From NCBI GenBank assembly GCA_038030265.1, contig CM075941.1, forward strand, positions 2,666,001-2,730,000: a stretch of 64,000 nucleotides of DNA. The letters run 5' to 3'. The position numbers and the translations under genes were made by a program. Positions 23,530-36,200 of this stretch are shown in pieces. This stretch comes from Corythucha ciliata (lineage: Eukaryota; Arthropoda; Insecta; Hemiptera; Tingidae). The notes beneath the pieces were generated by a model. The model was given only the letters and a program-made list of their open reading frames with translations, was not told the DNA's origin and searched no databases. Every line of letters starts with the position of its first letter. The stretch's first letter is position 1.

Positions 23530-24600
23530 CTACCATGAAAAAGGGGAAAACTGTCTATTAATTGCGCCCCAAAATGGCCAAACTGACTCAACGCGCTATA
23601 ATCAACATGGCTTAACTGACTATTCAAGCCTCAACAGATTATCATTCCCGCCCTGATAACTGCAAGATGCAATATATTCGCGCGCCAAGAGTGGCCAAAC
23701 TGACCATTCGCGCCTGCTTGGCTTAACGGAACTAATAGCGCCCTACAAATTAACCAAACTGACGATTCGCAACGCCCCAAAACGCCCGAACCGATGATTC
23801 CTGTTCCGAAAATAGCAAAATATACCACTCGCGCGCCAAAAATGGCGTAACTGAGCATTCGCTAGCTTTATGTACTATTACCGCCCTATAAATAACAAAA
23901 CTTATGACTGCACGCCCCCAAAACTTGTTATATCCAAGCCATAAAATCGGCAAAACTGACTCTATGCGCCATAAAAAAAATTGCTTAATTCACGATTCAT
24001 GCCTTGAAAATACCTAAGCAGACAATTTCTGACCTGAAAATGTCCAAAATGACCAATTACGTCTATAGAAAACGGCTGAACTGGTAATTTATCGCTCTAA
24101 AACCAGCCATAATGACAATAGTTCTCGCTCTAATAACACGGCAAAATGACCATTTCCACCCTGCAAATGACTTGACGGACTATTCGCACCATAAAAATGG
24201 CAAAACTGACTGTTTTGCGTCCACGAAATGGTTGAACTATACTATAACGGTAAGCCCAAAATGGCTTAATTGAATTCTTACTCTAAAATTGGCTAAAATG
24301 ACGGATTTATGCACTGAAAATATTGCTTCGAATATTCACCCTTGCAGATGATTTGCGGCTTGAAAAGCCCTTAACGGATTATTCTTGTCTGGAAAATGGT
24401 AAAATCGACCATTCGCGCGTCAAATGGACAAACTGGGCTGGATTTAAAATGTCTCAAGTGACGATTTATGCCCTCTGAAAGTAGTAAAACTTGCTATTTA
24501 CGCCTTAAAAATGGCCTACTCGCATACTTTTTCCAGCGCCGCAATCCGCAAACACCTAAGGCAAAGGAATAAAGAAGTAATTCACCACGGTCTAAAATGC
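23530..24600 (-). repeat. Family B ~30 bp satellite, minus orientation
   Basis: Mirror copy of 9955-11035, with units carrying CCAAACTGAC, ATTCGCGC and CCTAAAA(A)TGGC. Confidence 0.7.
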
Positions 24601-25075
24601 CCAAAATGATCTTTTTGTGTGCCTTATAGAGACTACAGACGACGATTCACGCCATCGAAGTTGTTGTGTGCAGGGGCGTAGGTACGGGGGGGGGAGGGAT
24701 ATGGGGGATAGATCCCCCCCCCCCACAGAGCTACAAGTATACGAACGAAGGAGCACTAGTGCCATAACGAAGAGCCCCATAAAATCTCCAAAAATTGAGC
24801 AATTCACGTTGAAGTTAGGTTTAGCAGATTTTCTGGACTTAAAGCAGTCCGAAAAGGTCCGAGTACGTCCAGCTTTTTTCTTGGACTTCAGACCCAACGC
24901 AGTAGTGTACCGCGGTACCGTGCGGGGGGGGGAAGGGTTCACCCCGGACCCTCTATCACACAAAAATCGGTAATATTCGTGGCTATAGCTGCTAAAAAGC
25001 GCTGATTCGTGGTCTCGCGATACATGACTTCCCAGAGGCCATTCTTCGAATAAATTGTGGAAATCAACGCAAAAC

Positions 25076-25112
25076 ATGGGCGTAGCCAGCGGGGGGCAGT
25101 TGCCTTCCCCTA
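25076..25112 (+). mobile_element. Dispersed transposon terminus (GGGCGTAGCCAGC type)
   Basis: Reads ATGGGCGTAGCCAGCGGGGG; the mirror copy is at 9462-9495. Confidence 0.4.
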
Positions 25113-25284
25113 GAATCAAAAACGCAGATTTTGTGGGGCAGCTGCCCACCCCCAAAATTCCAAAAATATCTTCCCTTATCTGGCTAACAGAAACACAAAT
25201 TTATTATATTTCGCTCCATAAAACCAATTTTGCGGATTTTCCTCACTAAAAAAAACAACACGTTTTTTGCACATCGGTTTCACC

Positions 25285-25830
25285 AAGAGAAACAACGCTA
25301 CCACGCTGCTAAATTTTAGAAAAAGCGAAAATTCGCTGGTAAAATTGAGAAACATCACTCTAATTCTCAAATTAAGTGTCGTGAAATTTATAATTTAAAA
25401 ATAATGATTTTTTGACAGAAATGGATGGATTGATTGATTTAAATGTTTTGGTTTAAAAAAAAAAAAAAAAAAAAACATTTATAATTTAAATTTGCACCTT
25501 CTGAAGTCATGTTGTGGCTAAAATTCAGAAAAATGGCAAATTCATGCATGGCAGTAGTACAATGTTGAAAAATACGCTAATTCACGGCTAGAACTGAAAA
25601 GAAACAATAATCTAAACCTGTAAAAGTTATATAGTTTACCTAATGCGGTGGTAAAATTTAAAAACCCGCTAATTGGCGGGTAATATTCAGGAAATGAAAT
25701 AATGAGTCTGGTCAAAATTAAGAAAAATGTTAATTTTAAGCCTAAAAATTGCTAATCTGCGGCTGAAATTGAGAAGAACGATACACTAGGCCAAAAAAGC
25801 GCTAATTTGCGTGGGGGTAGGGTCCAAAAA
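25285..25830 (-). repeat. Family A satellite, minus orientation, degenerate
   Basis: Words such as GCTAATTCACGGCTA and AAATTGAGAAAAA at ~30 bp spacing, much decayed and interrupted by a poly(A) run of about 20 near 25455. It ends just before unique sequence upstream of ITPK1. Confidence 0.7.
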
Positions 25831-27150
25831 TCGCCCCTAACTTAGAGATTGAGGCTGTGATATGAGGCCAGCAAGATGTCCAGATTCAAGAGTGTAGTGC
25901 TGGCTGGGTGGAATGATGACTAAAATGTGAAATCCCCCCCCCCCCACAGGACAAATTCCTACCTACGCCTCTTCACGTGTATACGAGCCTTTATAACATT
26001 ATTTGTGATAAAGCGTCCTTATAGTTACCGCTAGCGTTACTTTTTAACGCTAGCTCATGGTTGACCCTCTGTACTGCAATGAGTTTTGCAGTCCTAGGAA
26101 TGCAAAGTATTTTTACAGTGTAGTACGCGAAAGTGTTTTTTCCCAGCCTCAAATGGGTGCTGTAACAGTGCTCTTCCGGTGCATGTCGCGTAAAAATATT
26201 GTTTCATTTGGCATTCTTATACGAGATGGCATTTGTAGAGCAATAGTTTTGCAATTTGATATACTTTTTGAGAATTCCAAGAATATAGTTTTTTCTCTTT
26301 TATAACTTCTTTTCATTCATTTATCTGTTCTGTTTACTTTTGAATTGTTTTCCACGAGCGGGCTCTGACTCAATCCATTCAGACTACAAGTACTTGCGCA
26401 CACGTTGTCCGGGCGATGTCGTAGTAAGAAAACATCGCCCCAAAAAAGGAGGGATAGATCAGGATGGAAGAAGTGGTTCTCCCTCGTCGCTTTTACCCAC
26501 CGACTGGTGGGAAGGCTGGGCCACCCGTTTTCATTCCACCCTGGGGAGGTCGAAACTTTTTATGTTTTTATACTGGTCGAGGCGGGAGGGAAGTAGTGCG
26601 GTAATGTATGGCATCGTCAAGGTTCGAATCTGGAAGCGAATCAACTCTTTCCAATCAGGGAGAAGAGATAAATAATGTAACTCGCTTGTTGCCACCGTCG
26701 GAGCGACGAGAAGAAGGCACAATGCGGCGAAGGGAATGGGAATATTGGGGAACGGACACGCTTTCGTAGTAAGAGATGAAAACGAGGCAACGCCACACCT
26801 TGAGGTCCCAGTCGCGTACGTTGTCAAGAGAGGGAGTTGTGCAGTGGAAGCGCGTTTAGTTTCGTTGCTCAGTGGCTTCGAGCGCGAAATACGCTGTGGA
26901 AGTGTTTCAGTGTTTTTGTTTTGATATTTTTCTTCTTCTTCTTTTTATATTCCCCCTACCGCTGCATATCACACCCCTAAGTGGCATTCTCCTACTTCCT
27001 TATTTTGAATTCCAGGCCTAAGCATTTTGATTTGTTTTATAAAAGCCGGCATTCGATGGCTTGGTTCATTATTGTCAGTCGTTTGTAGAATTTCTAGTTT
27101 GTTTGTTTTTTGTTGTATTTTTTCCTTTGCTTTTCGCTCTAATTGTGGAC
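25831..27150 (+). other. Unique sequence upstream of ITPK1, probable 5' flank
   Basis: Mostly non-repetitive, with a C10+ run near 25940 beside a transposon-like CACAGGACAAATTCCTACC. From about 26350 to 26900 the sequence is moderately GC-rich and could hold the promoter and 5' untranslated exon of ITPK1. I see no decisive TATA box or initiator. Short frames here have no family similarity. Confidence 0.35.
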
Positions 27151-27251
27151 ATGGCTGTGAATACGAAGAGGCCTAAGCGGGTCATCGGTTATTGGATGTC
27201 AGAAAAAAAGAGTCAGAAACTCAACTGGTCTGAGTTCGGCAAGAAGTGCAG
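27151..27251 (+). CDS. ITPK1: ITPK1 coding exon 1
   Basis: It encodes residues 1-33 plus two bases, including the N-terminal strand with VIGYWMSEKK and LNWSEFGKKC. The donor is CAG/GTATAT, phase 2. A longer upstream untranslated exon cannot be seen. Confidence 0.88.
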
Positions 27252-30200
27252 GTATATTTTCGCCTTTATTTCCGTTTCTGAGAATTTCAACCTTGCAGTA
27301 AAAAGAACATTTCACTTTCAGGGCCCACGGGTTCGAGTTAGTCAAGGCAAGTTTTTTTTTGTTTGTTTGTATTCTATCCACAATATGACATGACTCACGT
27401 GACGCGGCTAATCGCGTTATTTACAGTCTTTTAAGCTTTTGAATTAAACTTTCGTTTGTGTGCGCGTGTTTTATTACTTTTACAGCTCAATCTGAACCAT
27501 TCACTAGAAGACCAGGGCCCGTTTACCGTCATCATTCACAAATTGACGGATATCATTGCTCAGTCGCTAAAAAGAGACACCAAGGTAAACAAAACCATTT
27601 AAACACACCATAGGCACCTATACAACACCCTTCACCACCGGTTACTATACTCACTAGTGTGTTCCCTCCTTCCTTCCATGCTCCCCCTTACTGCAAGGTT
27701 TGTCAAGGCCGTCGCTCCAAGACTTTTTTTTTTTTTTTTTTTTCCGCTCTACATACGCGAAGAGAATGCCAACAAATCTGTAGAAAGCTGATTTCAAAAC
27801 ACTAATTGCATCCCCGATGAAAAGGGTCAACGAACTGTGGGGTGAATTCGAAATTTTTCGCCGGGTAGTCGGTTATTTCATTTTGCGTCAGTTCCTGCTT
27901 TTATAGATCAGTTGGATTATCTTCTTTTTTTTTTTTTTTTTAATCGCACGCTTTCCCCGACTTTTCAATTTTTGCGTAATGACAAATCGCCATTGTGGAG
28001 ATGTAATTGAAAAAAAAAAAAAAAAAACCGTTGCGTTGGCTCTCGGCCGGAAAGGGTACAGGGTAAGGCGTAAATGTAAAGGCAGCCTCGTGAGCCTTCG
28101 CGCCGCAAATTAACCGTGCCATTAAGGATTGGGGCAAGGTCGTTCTGGTATGGTAATGCCTTTTAATATTAATGCGCAGCATTCCTCACGCGTCTTTTAT
28201 AAAAGCTATCCGCCTTGTTCCGCCCGACTTTCCCATCACCACCACCATCGTGTCTCTTTGAAGCCACGTTTCCTTTCAGAAACAGCGGGGTTGGGGGGGG
28301 GGGGAAATTGTTTACCCGTTTTATTTAAACGAAACTGCTCACCCTCCCCCACCCACCCCGCGCGGAAAAACTACTGTTTTAGGCTTCTTGACCTCCCCCT
28401 GGAACTGGCATCAACAACCAGTCACGTACTCCGTCCATTTCTTCAGGGGAATGCGCTTAGTTCAATGCGGTTTAAACGAACCGATATAGTTATTGACAGA
28501 TTTGTGTGGGGTACTTTCAAGTTTTTCTGCACTCATCCTGTTTATATTTCTTATCTCTTTCTTTCTTTTTTTTTTTTTTCACTGCCAAAAAAAAAAAATC
28601 GAAACATTATTTACATCCACTACGCCCCCTCTCACAGTATCGAAAAAAAACATCAATTGGTTTCAGTTCCCTTTTAAATTATAAAATTTATTGGGTTTTT
28701 AAAAATTGTATTTATTTTGTTATTCTTGTCGAAAACTTCAGGAGAAGGATTATGGGGAATTTCTACATTCGCGGTGACTGCGAAGGAGCCTCGGGGCAAA
28801 TATTTATTAATCCGGAAATGAGAAATTCCTTCATTGAGTTTTTTTTTTTTTTTTTCTACTTCTAAAGCTGTTAAGTGGGAAACGATTTCTTCGAAATAAA
28901 AAAAATATATCGTTGTGTCGCTTTCTGGAGAGAGTGAATTCTCTTTCTCTAATAATTATTGAATCCAATGGCGTAGGCAGGAATTTGTCCAGGGAGGGAG
29001 GGGGGGGGATCAGATTGAAATCTTTTAGGGTGAGCGGGGGAGGAGGGTAATTTCACATTTTAGTCATCATTCCACTCAGCCAGCACACTCTTGAATCTGG
29101 ACATCTTTTGCTGGCCTCATCATAGCCTCAATCTCTCAGTTAAAGGCGATTTTTGGACTCTACCCGCAAATTCTTTTCTCAATTTTGGCCGAGTGTATCG
29201 TTCTCAATTTCAGCCGCAGATTAGCGGTTTTCCCCCCCCCACGCCCTCCCATAGCCATGAATTTACGCATGTTCTCAACTTTATCAACAAAGTATCGATT
29301 TTATCCCGTGAGCGATGTTTCTTAATTATCCACGAGTTTTGGCGTTTTCCTAAATTTTAGCAGCATATTCACTGGCGGACCCACATGTATCGGGGCCCGG
29401 GGCGGAAATCTTCAAGAGGCCCCTAAAAGTCTCTAATTATACATACCTAATACAAACCTCTATTGGTAACCGCTAAGGCCTTTTCCTAATTGTAGCCAAG
29501 CCCTTTTCCTTATTTTAGGCAAATCACCGCCATTTCCCCAACCTATCCGCCAAACAGCGCTTACGCCAAGTTTAAGCCGCGAATTTCTCCATTTCAGCCG
29601 CGAATGAGTGCTTTTCGTCAACTTTACCAGCAAATTAGCCGCGGATTAGTGGGGTAATCGCCCCCCCCCCACATTGTAGACATAAACACGCGCTTTTTCA
29701 CAACTTTAGCAGCAAAATAGCTTTTTTATCCTGTGAGTCAGCGATGTTTCTTAACTTTTTCTCGAGTTTGCGTCTTTCACAATTTTCACAAATTAGCTAT
29801 TTTCTAGCAGGGACCAGAAAATTAGCACTTCACTCGGTTTGAGCTGAAAATTAGCGTTTTACTCAATATTAGCCGCAAAATAGCGGGTTTTTCTGAATGT
29901 TTACGACAAAAATTAGCATTTTCGTGTTCACCATAACCATACGCAACGGATCAGCGTTTTTTTCACAGTTTTAGCCACGAATTTGCGGGTTTTTCACCCA
30001 TAGCCATAAATTGGCGTTTTTTTTTCAATTTTAGCCTCAAAGTTGACCGAGGAAGCCGCGTATTTTCTCAATTTTAGCCGTGAATTAGTGATTCCCCTAT
30101 ATTTCATCCGCGAATTAGCGCTTTTTCGTAATTTTAGCAACGCAGTAGCGTTTCTAACCCGTAAGTTAGTGAATTCAGTTCATTTTAACCACGAATTGGC

Positions 30201-33200
30201 GTTTTCCGATATTTTAAGTGCAAATTGGCAATTCTTCCATTTTTGGCAGCGTATTAGCTGAAAATTAACCTTTCTCTTAATTTTAGCCAGAATAATTACT
30301 GATTTTCTCAATATTAGCTGCAAATTAGCGGGTTCTTCTCCATTATAGCACCGCATCAGCATTTTTTAAATTTTAACTATGGATTAGCGCTTCTTCTCCG
30401 TTCTAGCCGTGAATCAGTGTTTTTTTTTTTTTTTTTTAAATACTTATAGCCATGAATTTGCCGTTTTTCTCAATTTCGGTCTCAAAGCTGCCCTCAGAAG
30501 GCGAGATGGCGGAATGCGGAATTAGAAATTCCAACACACTTTATCCGCGAATTTTTTTCCTCAATATATGTTAGCCGCGAAATTGCGCTTTTTTTTTCAC
30601 TTTTAGCTGCGTAGAAGCGTTTTTAGCGTGTGAATTCGCGAATTTTCTCAATTTTAGCCACGAATTGGCGTTTTCCTCAATTTTAGCCGGGAATAGCACT
30701 TTTTCCCTATTTGAGCTGAAAACTAGAGTTTTTATTTTATTTATGACGGGCTAATTAGTGAATGTTTTCAATATTAGCTGCGGTTTTTTTTTTTTTTTTT
30801 TCACATCTCAGACCCACATTGGCATTTTTTCCTTAAACTTTCGCTGTGGATTAGCGTTTATTGTTTAGTTTTAGCCTCGAACATTTAGTGATTTTCCGCA
30901 ATTTTGGCCACGGGTTAGCGCTTTTCCTCAATTTTAGCCACGAATTATCATTTTCCTCATTTTCAGCCACATGTTTCATTTTAGTAGCGATTTGGCACTT
31001 TTTCTCAGTTTGAGTTGAAAATTAGTGTTTTTCTTACTATGTTAGCCACCCTAATTAATTTGTTTTTCAATTTTAGCCTTGTTGCTTTTTAGATTTTAGC
31101 CCCGCATAAGCAATTTTTTTCTACTTTCTGCTATGGGTTAGCGCTGGTTTTTTCAGTTTGAGCCTTGAATCTTTCAGAAGCTATACGGATTTGGGTTTTC
31201 TCAATTTCAGCCGGGAATTAGTGATTTTCTTCATTTTCATATCCGCGAAATAGCGTTTTTCCTCAACTTTATCCGCGAATTAATGATTTTTCTTCATTTC
31301 AGCTGTTAAATAGCGTCTTCTGATAATTTTGCAGCGAATTAGCATATCTTTTCGCCATTTCAGTTGTGAATTTGCCATTTTGGCCCAATTTTAATCCGAA
31401 TTAGCGTTGTTCTGTCGATATCAGCCGCGATGTTTTTTTTTAATACTTATAGCCATGAATTTGCCGTTTTTCTCAATTTTAGCCACGAATTGGCGTTTTC
31501 CTCAATTTTAGCCGCGAATTAGCAATTTTCTCAATTTTAGCCACGAATTGGCGTTTTCCTCAATTTTAGCCGCGAATTAGCACTTTTTTTTCACTTTTTG
31601 CTGCGTAGAAGCGTTTTTAGCTTGTGAATTCGCGAATGTTCTCAATTTTAGCCACGAATTGGCGTTTTCCTCAATTTTAGCCGCGAATTAGCAATTTTCT
31701 CAATTTTAGCCGCGAATTAGCAATTTTCTCAATTTTAGCCGCGAATTAGCAATTTTCTCAATTTTAGCCGCGAATTAGCAATTTTCTCAATTTTAGCCAC
31801 GAATTGGCGTTTTCCTCAATTTTAGCCACGAATTGGCGTTTTCCTCAATTTTAGCCGCGAATTAGCAATTTTCTCAATTTTAGCCACGAATTATCATTTT
31901 CCTCAATTTTAGCCACGAATTATCATTTTCCTCAATTTTAGCCGCGAATTAGCAATTTTCTCAATTTTAGCCACGAATTATCATTTTCCTCAATTTTAGC
32001 CACGAATTGGCGTTTTCCTCAATTTTAGCCGCGAATTAGCAATTTTCTCAATTTTAGCCACGAATTATCATTTTCCTCAATTTTAGCCACGAATTATCAT
32101 TTTCCTCAATTTTAGCCGCGAATTAGCAATTTTCTCAATTTCAGTCTCAAAGCTGCCCTAGTCAGAGGCGAGATGGCGGAATTGAAAAATTCTTAAACAC
32201 ATTACCCGCAAATGTTTTTCTCAATTTTAGCCGCGAATTAGCAATTTTCTCAATTTTAGCCGCGAATTAGCAATTTTCTCAATTTTAGCCGCGAATTAGC
32301 AATTTTCTCAATTTTAGCCACGAATTGGCGTTTTCCTCAATTTTAGCCGCGAATTAGCAATTTTCTCAATTTCAGCCGGGAATTAGTGTTTTTCTTCATT
32401 TTCATATCCGCGAAATAGCGTTTTTCCTCAACTTTATCCGCGAATTAATGATTTTTTTTCAATTTCAACCGCGAATTAGCGCATTTTTTAAATTTTGTCT
32501 TGGATTTTGCATTGCGAAACCACAAATCAGCGTGTTTTTTTTCAATTTCAACCGCGAACAATGAAATTTATTAAACGCAAATTAGCGCTATTTCTTACTT
32601 TTAGCCTTGAATGGGTGTTTTCCCTCAGTCTTTAGACGCAATACGTTCTTTTCTGGATTCCATCCGCGAACGAGCACTTTTTCTCAGTTTGAGTTGAAAA
32701 TTAGTGTTTTTCTTCATTTTAGCCATGAAAAGGTCTCAAAAAAACTGTGAAATAACGCATTGGTGCATTCTGTCAAGTTCAGCCGCAAAAGAACAGTTTT
32801 TCCTCAATTTCAGCCGGGAATTAGTGTTTTTCTTCATTTTAGCCATGAAAAGGTCTCAAAAAAACTGTGAAATAACGCATTGGTGCATTCTGTCAAGTTC
32901 AGCCGCAAAAGAACAGTTTTTCCTCAATTTTAGCCACGAATTATCATTTTCCTCAATTTTACCCGCGTGAATGAGCTCCATTTCTCAATTTTAGCCACGA
33001 ATTATCATTTTCCTCAATTTTAGCCACGAATTATCATTTTCCTCAATTTTAGCCACGAATTATCATTTTCCTCAATTTTAGCCACGAATTATCATTTTCC
33101 TCAATTTCAGCCGGGAATTAGTGTTTTTCTTCATTTTAGCCATGAAAAGGTCTCAAAAAAACTGTGAAATAACGCATTGGTGCATTCTGTCAAGTTCAGC

Positions 33201-36200
33201 CGCAAAAGAACAGTTTTTCCTCAATTTTAGCCACGAATTATCATTTTCCTCAATTTTAGCCACGAATTATCATTTTCCTCAATTTCAGCCGGGAATTAGT
33301 GTTTTTCTTCATTTTCATATCCGCGAAATAGCGTTTTTCCTCAACTTTATCCGCGAATTAATGATTTTTTTTCATTTCAGCTGTTAAATTGCGTCTTCTG
33401 ATAATTTTGCAGCGAATTAGCATATCTTTTCGCCATTTCAGTTGTGAATTTGCCATTTTGGCCCAATTTTAATCCGAATTAGCGTTGTTCTGTCGATATC
33501 AGCCGCGATGTTTTTTTTTACTTGTACAACCTTGAATTAATAGCGTGTATTCTCAATTGTAGCCGCGGGCTTAACCCAAAAACAATACTTTTGCATTGAT
33601 TTCTACATTTTATCCGTGGAATGGCCGTCATACACTGCGAATGGACGATTTTTTTCTTAATCTCTGTCTGGAAGTTGCATCGTGAGACCACGAATCAGCG
33701 CTTTTTCGCAGTTATAGCCACGAATATTAGCGCATTTTCATAAGGTTTTGCCGCGCCAGCCAGTTCTAAATTGCCTATCAGTACATTAGTGCGCTTGTAA
33801 GGACCTAACAAAACTGGGGACGGTCTATTTTCTCTATTTTAATTATGAATTTTCCTCAAGAAGGCGCAAATTGCTGTATTTCAGCCACCAGAATAGCACT
33901 CTCGGGGGCTCAGTCGAATAGTCAGTCCACACTCTTTGCTGTTATCACTTGTAACGTCATATTCTCCTATCTCCAGGTCGGATATAGAGTGAAATTCATA
34001 GAAAGGAACCAAATTGCACAAATTGGTGTTTGGCTTAATCTTAGCTGTAAATTGGCGATTTTTTTCCATTTCTAGCCGCGAATTAGCAATTTTCTCAATT
34101 TTTAGGCTTAAGATGAACATTTCTCTTAATTTTGACCAGCCCCGCTACTCTGTTACTCATAACGCCAATGACAGATATTTGCCGTTTCTGTGCAAATTTA
34201 GTCTCTGATGACCGTGAATTGACGCGATTCTCACCTCCAGACCCTGTTGTAAGCCTGTGAAAGGGCAACGGTGCATCTGATAGTTTTGCCAGTGAAGCTG
34301 CTCACATATCAATCAGCGAGCCTGTACTCGGCCATGCCGAGGGTGCCAAAGCCGTAGTCGGCTCATACGTCATATCCATCAGGTGTGGATCCAGTTTTTC
34401 TCAAGAGTTTTTCCTCGATTTTACTCGTGAATAAGCACTGTTTTTAGCCTCGAATTGACGTTTTTCTTAACTTTAGCTGAAACTGAGTGCTTTTTCTCTA
34501 TTCTACCTTGAACTAGCCCATTTTCTTCATTTTAGCCATGAAAAGGTCTCAAAAAAACTGTGAAATAACGCATTGGTGCGTTCTGTCAAGTTCAGCCGCA
34601 AAAGAACAGTTTTTCCTCAATTTTACCCGCGTGAATGAGCTCCATTTCTCAATTTTAGCCGCAAATGAGTGACTTTGCTCAACTCTACATTGAACGAGCA
34701 ATTGATTGTGTCAATTTTAGCTGTGAAAAGAGCTCTATAAACCGCGAATTAGCGCATTTTTTAAATTTTGTCTTGGATTTTGCATTGCGAAACCACAAAT
34801 CAGCGTGTTTTTTTTCAATTTCAACCGCGAACAATGAAATTTATTAAACGCAAATTAGCGCTATTTCTTACTTTTAGCCTTGAATGGGTGTTTTCCCTCA
34901 GTCTTTAGACGCAATACGTTCTTTTCTGGATTCCATCCGCGAACGAGCACTTTTTCTCAAGGCGTGCCCCCCCCCCCCCTACTGTGGATCCGTCCCTTTT
35001 AGCTGGCTGCCCACCCCTTGATCAACGGGCTGGCTACGCCCCTGCTTTTCTCTGTCTCTCTTCCGTTTTCTCTCGACTGGCCGGCTGGCTTCTGAAGAAA
35101 CGTTGGCTTTTCTGACGACGTGAAAGGACCCAAAGGCTAATTTTTTTTTACTGTTTTTGATGTGATTTCAATGGTTAAAAAAAAAAACAAATTTTAAACG
35201 TTTTAAACGCTCAAATGTTTTAATCATAAAAAACACGAGCATTTTGTTTTAAACATGTTTAAAACAACTGTTAAAAAATGACTTGTTTTAAACAATTCCA
35301 ACCCTGGCTTCAGAAGCAACAGAAAATTGTCTTTTGCTGAATTTTAGCCCCGAGTCAGCGCTATTACTAAATTTTAGTCGTGAATTGGCGTTTTCTCTAA
35401 TAACCTTAATTACCGATTTTTCGTTGAATCACGAATAACGTTTTTTCCTTTATCCGCAAATTATCCAATTTTTTTACAATTTTAGCTGTATATTCTTTCA
35501 ATTAAGTCGAATAGGATTGTTCAAGTTTAGCCGCTAGTAGCGCTTTTGTCAATTTCTTAGCGAATTAGCCATTTTCTTTGGGACATAGGTACACTAATCC
35601 ACAGCAGAAATTTAGAAAAATAGCTAATTCGCTAATGAAATTGACAAAAAGCGCTACTTAGCGGCTAAACTTGGAACAATCCTATTTAGCGGACTTAATT
35701 GAAAAGAATAAGTACAGCTAAAATTGTAAAAAAATTGGATAATTTGCGGATAAAGTAATGAAAAAACGTTCATTCGTGGATTCAAACGAAAAAATCGGCT
35801 AATTCACGGCTATATTAGAGAAAACGCCAATTCACGACTAAAATTTAGTAATAGCGCTGACTCAGGGCTAAAATTCAGCAAAAGACAATAATCTGTTGCT
35901 TCTAAAGCAGGGTTGGAATGTTTAAAACAAGTGTTAAAAAATGACTTGTTTTAAACATTCCAACCCTGCTTCAGAAGCAACAGATTATTGTCTTTTGCTG
36001 AATTTTAGCCCCGAGTCAGCGTTATTACTAAATTTTAGTCGTGAATTGGCGTTTTCTCTAATATAGCCGTGAATTAGCCGATTTTTTCGTTTGAATCCAC
36101 GAATGAACGTTTTTTCTTCACTTTATCCGCAAATTATCCAATTTTTTTTTACAATTTTAGCTGTACTTATTCTTTTCAATTAAGTCTGCTAAATAGGATT

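Larger units (their letters stand above)
22535..25284 (-). repeat. Right arm of the 2.75 kb inverted repeat
   Basis: Reverse complement of 9291-12047 in the same order: inner edge with TAATCGTATACGGGGCC, the ORF-bearing GC-rich block, family B satellite, a poly-G/C flanked ORF, the GGGCGTAGCCAGC terminus, and outer edge GCACATCGGTTTC. Small differences (for example in the 23190-23210 G-run) show the two arms have diverged slightly or carry sequencing errors. The 10.5 kb between the arms holds the LINE, the Harbinger fragment and the DUF4806 gene. Confidence 0.85.

Noticed and set aside
28129..28677. 182-codon frame in ITPK1 intron 3
   Set aside because: Low-complexity with poly-T/poly-A derived Phe and Lys runs and no recognisable domain.
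31440..33280. CRISPR-like array of regular 29-bp units
   Set aside because: Units are contiguous with no unique spacers, and the setting is an intron of a eukaryotic gene.
32704..33387. Repeated 88-codon frames starting MFFFILAMKRSQ
   Set aside because: They are translations of a ~115 bp satellite fragment copied three times, not genes.
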